From CAVZMO01 sp963776195 (GTDB taxonomy: Bacteria; Nitrospirota; Thermodesulfovibrionia; Thermodesulfovibrionales; SM23-35), in the NCBI GenBank assembly GCA_963776195.1, contig CAVZMO010000017.1:1-64000 (forward strand): 64,000 nucleotides of DNA, written 5' to 3'. Shown one piece after another: positions 58,385-64,000 of the stretch. Under the pieces are notes generated by a model that worked only from the letters and a program-made list of their open reading frames with translations, had not been told where the DNA came from and did no database searches. A program made the translations under genes and the position numbers. The stretch's first letter is position 1, and each line of letters starts with the position of its first letter.

Positions 58385-59110
58385 TCACTTGAGGCATCGG
58401 CCCTGGCGAAGCGTTTCATAGAGTTCCAGTTGCAATGCGGTCATAACACTTAAAATGGAATTCTTGAAATTTTCCCATTCGTCGCTACGTATTGTCTTAA
58501 AAGTATCTCCATGGCTAATCTGGTTTCTCACGTCAACCAACTCTTTGAGAACGGCAAATAAAGTAATCGCAGATTCTTCCAACTGTGTCTTGACAGTTTC
58601 AATATCTATTCCCATATTGTTACAATTTTTTTGCAATACAGTAAACTCGACATTAGACTCGGTTTCGACCAAATTTGATGGGTCGGCAAACGTAACAGGG
58701 AGTTGAAAGATTAGAGTCAAGTTGTCAAAAAAAGTTTTCGCCTTCTCGATGCTTAATGATGATGCTGTCTCTTGTAACTGCTTGATTCCATGTTTCCTTA
58801 GGGCATCACTTATTTCCCTCTTTAACCTGAGTTGCGCAAGTTGTGGATGAATAGAATTCAGATTAATATTGCTAAGCTCCACGCAACGCAAATATTCGGA
58901 GAACACAATTCGAAAAAATCTTTCCCAATAGGCGTAGATAATCGGCAGCAAATACCCCCTTGTCATAGAACTGTATCCGCTGCTGACACTAACAATTATC
59001 TTGTCGAGATTTGCGATGCCGGAGGCACATTCATCATAAGCCGCATCAGTATTATTAAGAAATATTTTCGAGTTTTGTTCAAATGTATCTGTCATGTCTA
59101 CAGTTTGCAT
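58385..59110 (-). CDS. MAE_28990/MAE_18760-type HEPN nuclease
   Basis: 241 residues, all-helical. The HEPN catalytic motif is complete near the C terminus: LKELVDVRNQISHGDTF (R-N-x3-H). An N-terminal SSGYSSMTRGYLLPIIYAYW and ERFFRIVFSEYL match the MAE_28990 HEPN group, which Anantharaman and Aravind linked to defence loci. The gene lies 15 nt after the DUF262 gene on the same strand, so the two form a pair: a HEPN RNase and its probable regulator or sensor. AT-rich codon use fits recent transfer. Confidence 0.85.
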   Translation of the reverse strand: MQTVDMTDTFEQNSKIFLNNTDAAYDECASGIANLDKIIVSVSSGYSSMTRGYLLPIIYAYWERFFRIVFSEYLRCVELSNINLNSIHPQLAQLRLKREISDALRKHGIKQLQETASSLSIEKAKTFFDNLTLIFQLPVTFADPSNLVETESNVEFTVLQKNCNNMGIDIETVKTQLEESAITLFAVLKELVDVRNQISHGDTFKTIRSDEWENFKNSILSVMTALQLELYETLRQGRCLK

Positions 59111-59125
59111 TGCGCTCAGAGCTGA

Positions 59126-60277
59126 TTAGCTTGCGAAACTTTCTTTTGCAAGCGTCAATCGTCCGTGCGTTTTAGTCCGCGAATTTGAACCGCCTCCTGT
59201 CAATCCTTGATCTTTGGCAGTAATTATCAAGTCAACGATTTTATTTTTAAGATCTAGATCTCCAATAATCTTCACGTTGGCAATATTTGCTGCAATTCCG
59301 ATACTTATCATTTCAAATAGAGCAGGAGAAAAAGGGCCATAACTTTTGTGGTCATCTCTATTCTTTCCTCTAAATGCCTCTCCATCAGGCAGTGCCCTAT
59401 TTATTTGCGACCAACATTCCGTAAAAAGCAAACGCTCGGCGTCATAATTAAAAACAACTGTTTGCCTGCTAACAGCCTCCATGTATTCTGTCAAAAAATC
59501 GCTAACCTCATGCCTAAAATTATTACTGTAATTTTTCATCGTGAAAAAACGCAGAGCAAATTCTTCAAGGTAATACGCATTCTGCTGGTCATATTCTACC
59601 CCCAGTGCTTTTGCAAACCCGTTGTCTTGACTTATTTCCCGCAGGAAATTGGGGAAAGTTTCGTCGAGCATCCTGACACTGCAATTTCTCATTTCCTGAT
59701 CTTCAAGCAACATTCCACCACGATTGAGCCGCTTAAAAACTTCATACTTATACATAGGTTTTGTTTCACGCTTAAGAACATAGACATGTAGCCGTGCCCT
59801 TTTAAGATTGAGTTGCAATTGTGCAGGTAGGCGTGTAAATGTTAGCCCAGCCAATTCGGTTAAGTATTCACCCGCAAGAAGCTGCAAGGATTCCTCAAGA
59901 TTATTTTGGTTATCGTAGTGCCATATATTCTCGTTGCCGCTACTTCCTTGTACTTCCACTGGTGTATCTTTGCCTGTGCCAATAAACCTTATTATTGTGG
60001 ATAACCGTTGCAAACCATCCAAGAGATCCCATAACCCCTCAGGAGTTTCAAAAAAGAAAAGAGGCGGAATCGGCATCTCCAATATTAGCGACTCAATAAA
60101 ACTACTCTGTTGTACACGAGACCATCTAAAAAGACGCTGAAAATCCGGCCTAATCTGAATTTCTTTAGGCTCGGCCCTGTACATATTCACCAATTCGAAG
60201 AGAGAAAAGGTCAGCGCTTCATGCTTAATATGATTGCGATGTTCTGTTACCTGCTCAAGTAAAGACGGCATAGTCAC
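59126..60277 (-). CDS. DUF262 domain protein
   Basis: 383 residues. The N-terminal DUF262/ParB-like nuclease-fold domain has the signatures IQIRPDFQRLFRWSRVQQSS, FIESLILEMPIPPLFFFE and DLLDGLQRLSTI (D-G-x-Q-R), followed by FKRLNRGGMLLEDQEMRNC. This fold binds and hydrolyses NTPs in GmrSD-type enzymes; the DUF1524 HNH nuclease domain of GmrD is absent here. Together with the downstream HEPN gene it forms a two-gene cassette next to a restriction-modification pair. GGTGACT-like sequence precedes the ATG, without a strong ribosome binding site. Confidence 0.88.
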   Translation of the reverse strand: MTMPSLLEQVTEHRNHIKHEALTFSLFELVNMYRAEPKEIQIRPDFQRLFRWSRVQQSSFIESLILEMPIPPLFFFETPEGLWDLLDGLQRLSTIIRFIGTGKDTPVEVQGSSGNENIWHYDNQNNLEESLQLLAGEYLTELAGLTFTRLPAQLQLNLKRARLHVYVLKRETKPMYKYEVFKRLNRGGMLLEDQEMRNCSVRMLDETFPNFLREISQDNGFAKALGVEYDQQNAYYLEEFALRFFTMKNYSNNFRHEVSDFLTEYMEAVSRQTVVFNYDAERLLFTECWSQINRALPDGEAFRGKNRDDHKSYGPFSPALFEMISIGIAANIANVKIIGDLDLKNKIVDLIITAKDQGLTGGGSNSRTKTHGRLTLAKESFAS

Positions 60278-60374
60278 CTCCGCTTATTTCTTGCATATCA
60301 CTCAGGAGAATTATTTCCACTGCATTGGTTACAGCCCATATTTTCTACAAATGTTGTGTGTGTATATGTAATGT

Positions 60375-61322
60375 TCACGTCTTGCGTTTTGCTGCCTTTC
60401 TGCTCTTTCCCGCCTTGTATACAGCAGGCTCTTCATTTACAGTCAGATTTCCTCCGTTGCCACTCATTCTTGAAAACTCAATCTTGACCTCAGTAGATAA
60501 GCCCTGCTCATCTGCTTTCAGCCGGTCGAGAGTCATGCGGCAATATTCTTCATCAATCTCAATACCGATGCTGTTTCTTCCGCATTTCATTGCGGCAAGC
60601 ATTGTTGTGCCGGTCCCGCAAAATGGGTCGAGGACCGTGTCGCCCCAGAAGGAAAACATTCTAACCAGCCGGTAAGCAAGTTCATAGGGGAAGGGCGCGG
60701 GATGAAGCCGGGTGGATGCTCCTGTGATGGTCCAGAACTGCCGGAACCACTCGGCAAAGTCGTCTTTTGCTATCATGCTTAACTTGCGCTGTTCCTCGGT
60801 CGGCCTGCGGTATCCGCCAGGCTTTCGCTGCATCAGAATAAACTCGATATCATTCTTCACGATAGCATTCGGCTCATAAGGTTTCCCCAGAAATTTTGTG
60901 CCATTGTTCGCTTCAAAGGTTGCATTCGAAATTTTGTGCCAGATGATAGGATTAAGATTATCAAAACCGATTTTGCGGCAGTTGACGACGATATCCGCGT
61001 GTAAAGGCATAACAAGATGCCGCCCGTGCACTTTTCTTGACAAGCACACATCACCGACTACGCAGACAAGCCTGCCACCCGGAACAAGAACGCGATAAAC
61101 CTCTTGCCACACCTTCGTCAATTCTGAAAGAAACTTCTCATAATCAACGATATGGCCCATCTGTGCAGGACTCTCATTATATCTCTTCAACGACCAGTAA
61201 GGCGGGGAGGTAACTACGAGATGAACGGACCCGTCGGGAATAAAGGATAGCGAACGGGTATCGCCCTGAATAAGGCGATGAGTTGTAATTTGTTTCTCCA
61301 ACTGCGTTAGGGTGCTCATCAC
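60375..61322 (-). CDS. Beta-class DNA methyltransferase (N4-cytosine or N6-adenine)
   Basis: 315 residues. Catalytic motif IV (VVTSPPYWSLKRYN) is N-terminal and the AdoMet motif I (TVLDPFCGTGTTMLAAMKCG) C-terminal, the beta order. SPPY is commonest in N4-cytosine enzymes but also occurs in N6-adenine ones, so the modified base is not settled. It overlaps the restriction gene by one base and should protect the same site. The C terminus (AGKSRKAAKRKT) is basic. Confidence 0.93.
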   Translation of the reverse strand: MMSTLTQLEKQITTHRLIQGDTRSLSFIPDGSVHLVVTSPPYWSLKRYNESPAQMGHIVDYEKFLSELTKVWQEVYRVLVPGGRLVCVVGDVCLSRKVHGRHLVMPLHADIVVNCRKIGFDNLNPIIWHKISNATFEANNGTKFLGKPYEPNAIVKNDIEFILMQRKPGGYRRPTEEQRKLSMIAKDDFAEWFRQFWTITGASTRLHPAPFPYELAYRLVRMFSFWGDTVLDPFCGTGTTMLAAMKCGRNSIGIEIDEEYCRMTLDRLKADEQGLSTEVKIEFSRMSGNGGNLTVNEEPAVYKAGKSRKAAKRKT

Positions 61323-62053
61323 TAACCCTTGCCAAAAGCGGTAACTTGAGCAACAAGTGACCGCGCATAAAGCTCGAAAGTCAGGTCTTCAGCCGGTTCT
61401 TTATAGATACCCTTAGCTCCGTCTTTTCTGTCCGACAGAAGAAAGGTCGAAAAGCTGTAATGTCGCTCCCTCAGCAGTTTCCTGCAAAATAACTCATAGC
61501 GTTTCGCATAAGAAGCCTCCTTGAATTCCGGGAAGACTTTAAAATGAGGCTCTTTTACTTTCACCGGTCTTTGCGACTCCTTACAATCCTCAAGCAGGAA
61601 GAGATAGCCGAGCCACGGCTTCACTGTCTTGTTGAATGCCCCTTCTCTATATGCGGTCCATAGGTCTAATGCACTGCCCATAGCCTCTTCAGTGCGATTA
61701 TTGAAATTGTTTCCGAAAGAAGGCCCGACCTGTGATTTTGCCTCGAGGGCCACGAGTAATTGCCCATCCTTTATAACCAGAAGATCCCATTCTTTGGTAG
61801 GCCTGAAAAAGCCGGGTAGTTCAAGGTTCTTATTATGAAAGACAAAACGCTTGTCGATTCCGGCCTCGACAATGATCTCTGTCATCAAGGTGATAAAACC
61901 GTCCATTTGGGCACCGCCTGTAACAGCGCTCCTTAGTCCCTGATCGGCCCGTCCGGAACTTTCCTGTTTTCTGGCCTGATTTTCACGGGTTGCCCAATAA
62001 TGCGATACTGCCTTAGCTACTCTGTCAGGCAGGTTCCATAGCACCTTTTCCAT
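61322..62053 (-). CDS. PaeR7I/XhoI-type type II restriction endonuclease
   Basis: 243 residues, close to PaeR7I (246). Family signatures: PTKEWDLLVIKDGQLLVALE then AKSQVGPSFGNNFNNR (PD-(D/E)xK active site with WD...EAK), and RTEEAMGSALDLWTAYREGA. By family it should cut CTCGAG. The hexamer occurs in the window, for example at 7895-7900 and within this gene at 61742-61747, so protection by the partner methylase is needed. The partner is a beta-class enzyme, unlike the gamma-class adenine methylase of classical PaeR7I. Confidence 0.92.
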   Translation of the reverse strand: MEKVLWNLPDRVAKAVSHYWATRENQARKQESSGRADQGLRSAVTGGAQMDGFITLMTEIIVEAGIDKRFVFHNKNLELPGFFRPTKEWDLLVIKDGQLLVALEAKSQVGPSFGNNFNNRTEEAMGSALDLWTAYREGAFNKTVKPWLGYLFLLEDCKESQRPVKVKEPHFKVFPEFKEASYAKRYELFCRKLLRERHYSFSTFLLSDRKDGAKGIYKEPAEDLTFELYARSLVAQVTAFGKG

Positions 62054-62764
62054 TTGGTATTTTATGTTTTTTGTACTTTATTCGCAAGGACAGGATTGCG
62101 TAAGGCGATAACTGTCCATCACAGAAGACAGCGTTGAAACCGCTTTGCCTAAATTCTCCTTGTAACCAAGGGATCATGAGTCACGCGGGCGTACGTGCAT
62201 TTAGCTTTTTTACTATTTTTCCCGACCATCGCGCCTTTATCGGTTTCCGTAAGGGGCGACAATCTGGATGGAACTTCTTGACTTTGGCAGGTTTTGTCGA
62301 GTTCCGCTCGAAACCCTCACAATGGACATGATGCCCTGCCGCGAGGATTACTGTGAGAACATCAGGCCGACCGGCTGAGAAGCCCGCACTGTTCCTTTCT
62401 ATGCGAACAGCGCATTTTTTGATCAATATTTCTAGATGACACACCTGTAGTCATGAGGCACCGTACTTGTTATTTTCGGAGGACCCTATCCCGAAACATA
62501 ATTGACGCGGCGCTCATATTTTTGTTATTTTTAGTCTATATTCCGGCTGTTCGTTGCACCCTAACTTGAAACGAAAGATGAAAGCTGCATTGCAAACGAT
62601 TCTTGCCGATTTTCAAGCTGGAAAAGCCTTAAGAGACGAACTTGACGAACGGCGAGGTAGCAGCTGTCGGCCCGAAGAAGAGGATATATGAGGAGACACT
62701 GCGCCTTTTGAGAGAAGCAAATTATTTTATAAGATAGAATAGAACCCCGAAAGGAAGTCATTTC
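62054..62764. other. 711-bp region with an unrecognised frame and a relic
   Basis: The region between the restriction gene and the ADP-ribosylglycohydrolase gene holds no convincing intact gene. An 87-codon frame on the minus strand (62181-62444: NSAGFSAGRPDVLTVILAAG, HHVHCEGFERNSTKPAKVKK) has no good ribosome binding site and no family I know. A short relic of an AAA ATPase lies at 62576-62689. Promoters for the two flanking divergent genes must lie here but I could not define them. Confidence 0.4.
62576..62689 (+). pseudogene. N-terminal relic of an AAA/DUF4143-type ATPase
   Basis: The frame MKAALQTILADFQAGKALRD then ELDERRGSS resembles the opening of AAA_14/DUF4143 ATPases, in which a P-loop (GxRRSGKT) would soon follow. 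It stops after 37 codons. This is tentative. Confidence 0.35.
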
Positions 62765-63907
62765 ATGCTGCCTCATAGAGATCAGTTCAGCGGCTGTTTG
62801 GTCGGCCAGTGTCTTGGAGACGCTACCGGGTTTGCTGTGGAAGGTTTTTCGCCCGAGGCGTGCAAGAGGTACGTGGAAGATTATCTCAAAACGGAAAAGG
62901 TTGGAGAGTTCGGCAGGTTCCCTTTTCCCTTCGGTCAGTATTCGGATGACTCCCAGCTTGCCCGGGAGTTGATGCAGAGCTATGTGGCCCGCAAGAAATT
63001 TGATCCTGCCGATTATGCGGAAAGGATAAAGCTGATTTTCGCCGAGAAGCGGATCGTCGCCTTCGGCTATTCGACAAAGGAGGCTGTAAAAAGACTGGCC
63101 CAGGGCGCCTCATGGGAAGAATCGGGCACACCGTCTCCTTCGGCGGGAAACGGGAGCGCCATGCGGGCGGCCCCAATAGGTTTGTTCTTTTTCGATAATC
63201 CTCAGATGCTGATCCGGGCAGCGCTCGATCAAGGGAGGATAACCCATCAAGACCCGCGGTGTTCAGCAGGTGCAGTCGCGATCAGCGGAGCAGTAGCTTT
63301 GGTACTTCAGAAAAAAACCATGGACGCTGAATCAATCATTTCAACCCTTTCTGACTGGATAAATACCATTGAACCCCGCTTTGCTTCCGAACTTAAGAAA
63401 CTGCCGGAATGGCTGGCCATGCCTCCTGAAGAAGCGGTCACCTTTATTGCCAATGCGGGGTTCGATCCAGATTATGTCGATGATGATGAATGGAAGGGCA
63501 TGTCTGCATATGTTATCAGCAGTGTTTTATGGAGTCTCTATTCGTTTCTTAGGACACCCGATGATTACTGGGAGACTATCTGCACTGCGATTTCAGCGGG
63601 CGGCGACACGGATACAACGGCCGCAATGGCAGGCGCGATCAGCGGCGCCTTTCTCGGAATCGGCGCAATACCGCCACGCTTAACAGGTCATCTCACCGAC
63701 CGCGGGACATGGAAGCTCGCCGAACTCGTTGAATTGGCACACCGGTGTTATGAAATAAAAATCCGCGCAGTCGAAGTAAAGCGCCGTTCGATAATCCTCC
63801 TGCATAATTCCGCTTTTGCCGTCCGTCAGGTTTTTGTTTTTCTAAAACGATCAAGGGATATTACTTTTTCATCCGGTGTTCTTTTCTCTTCAGACACTTC
63901 AGATTGA
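62765..63907 (+). CDS. ADP-ribosylglycohydrolase family protein
   Basis: 380 residues, about 330 of which form the all-helical ARH/DraG fold. Metal-binding motifs are complete: GCLVGQCLGDATGFAVEG and FPFGQYSDDSQLARELMQSY at the N terminus, SPSAGNGSAMRAAPIGLFF in the middle and ISAGGDTDTTAAMAGAISGA at the C terminus. It should remove ADP-ribose from proteins or other acceptors. The last ~45 residues (IRAVEVKRRSIILLHNSAFA onward) are unlike the family and overlap an opposite-strand gene, so they look like read-through past a lost stop. GGAAGTCATTTC precedes the ATG; AAAGGAAG is the likely ribosome binding site. Confidence 0.88.
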   Translation: MLPHRDQFSGCLVGQCLGDATGFAVEGFSPEACKRYVEDYLKTEKVGEFGRFPFPFGQYSDDSQLARELMQSYVARKKFDPADYAERIKLIFAEKRIVAFGYSTKEAVKRLAQGASWEESGTPSPSAGNGSAMRAAPIGLFFFDNPQMLIRAALDQGRITHQDPRCSAGAVAISGAVALVLQKKTMDAESIISTLSDWINTIEPRFASELKKLPEWLAMPPEEAVTFIANAGFDPDYVDDDEWKGMSAYVISSVLWSLYSFLRTPDDYWETICTAISAGGDTDTTAAMAGAISGAFLGIGAIPPRLTGHLTDRGTWKLAELVELAHRCYEIKIRAVEVKRRSIILLHNSAFAVRQVFVFLKRSRDITFSSGVLFSSDTSD

Positions 63908-64000
63908 TCCTTCACATCCCACATGTCCCACCTGTCGAAACGTATCTTTGCATAAGGAGAAAAAACCGCCACAATATCATCAAAGTGCAGAAAACATTTT
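63826..64000 (-). CDS. C terminus of an unrecognised gene, cut by the window end
   Basis: The minus-strand frame reads KCFLHFDDIVAVFSPYAKIR then FDRWDMWDVKDQSEVSEEKR, ending EKVISLDRFRKTKT at 63826. The segment FDDIVAVFSPYAKIRFDRW looks conserved and protein-like, so this is a real gene end rather than a shadow. The family is not recognised. It overlaps the convergent ADP-ribosylglycohydrolase frame by 82 bp, supporting the view that the latter's tail is an extension. Confidence 0.5.
   Translation of the reverse strand, partial: KCFLHFDDIVAVFSPYAKIRFDRWDMWDVKDQSEVSEEKRTPDEKVISLDRFRKTKT

Noticed and set aside
62181..62444. 87-codon minus-strand frame upstream of the ADP-ribosylglycohydrolase gene
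   Set aside because: No ribosome binding site, no family recognised and an equally long opposite frame exists; mentioned only within the region entry.

Overview
The window comes from a diderm bacterium: it has lptABC, a type II secretion secretin, the type IV pilus secretin PilQ and outer-membrane-type proteins. The gene order rpoN-hpf-rapZ, the pilMNOPQ block and the protein style fit Nitrospirota or an old deltaproteobacterial lineage. That assignment is an inference; no marker in the window settles it. Many single-base frameshifts cluster in a few genes (aconitase, gspD, the second subtilase, an Ig-like lipoprotein, a DUF2155 lipoprotein). This suggests a metagenome or uncorrected assembly, although true decay is not excluded.

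Layout. 1-7.2 kb: 3' end of 23S rRNA with no 5S behind it, rpoD, a LysM protein, an ISKra4-type insertion sequence, a twice-frameshifted aconitase and tRNA-Lys/Glu. 7.2-10.6 kb: a graveyard of toxin-antitoxin genes, nucleotidyltransferase/HEPN genes and truncated relics. 10.7-24 kb: mostly housekeeping genes (TPR, DUF3187, dCMP deaminase, deaD, GDPD with an LTA-synthase-like sulfatase, rluB, aspS, a HEAT protein, aroC). 23.4-39.8 kb: the most interesting block, a complete type II secretion operon (gspC-D-E-F-G-H-I-J-K-L-M-N) flanked on both sides by subtilisin-like (S8) proteases, with a CPBP intramembrane protease next to the first. 39.9-47.2 kb: two lipoproteins and the type IV pilus genes pilMNOPQ behind a perfect CRP-type palindrome. 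47.3-54.3 kb: truB, tRNA-Arg, a DUF2155 lipoprotein, tRNA-Ser, rapZ, hpf, rpoN, lptB-A-C and a tRNA-binding protein. 54.5-64 kb: an accessory and defence island with UPF0149, an XRE/ImmA pair, a truncated MBL protein with a membrane partner, a HEPN nuclease with a DUF262 protein, a PaeR7I-like restriction-modification pair and an ADP-ribosylglycohydrolase.

How the genes may work together. The T2SS and the two subtilases look like one functional unit. Both proteases start with the same propeptide-like domain and end in a fibronectin III domain plus a shared C-terminal motif (GGCSI, about 8 residues, then T-x-IAD-x-x-VI). Once its frameshifts are mended, the secretin GspD ends in the same propeptide-like domain. 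The adjoining glutamic intramembrane protease is a candidate processing enzyme for the C-terminal motif. This composite (secretin with a subtilase propeptide fold, its putative clients and a putative sorting peptidase) is the best candidate here for an undescribed system. A second theme is dispersed palindromic repeats that sit inside coding regions: they lengthen the leader peptides of three pseudopilins and overwrite the tail of one subtilase and of truB.
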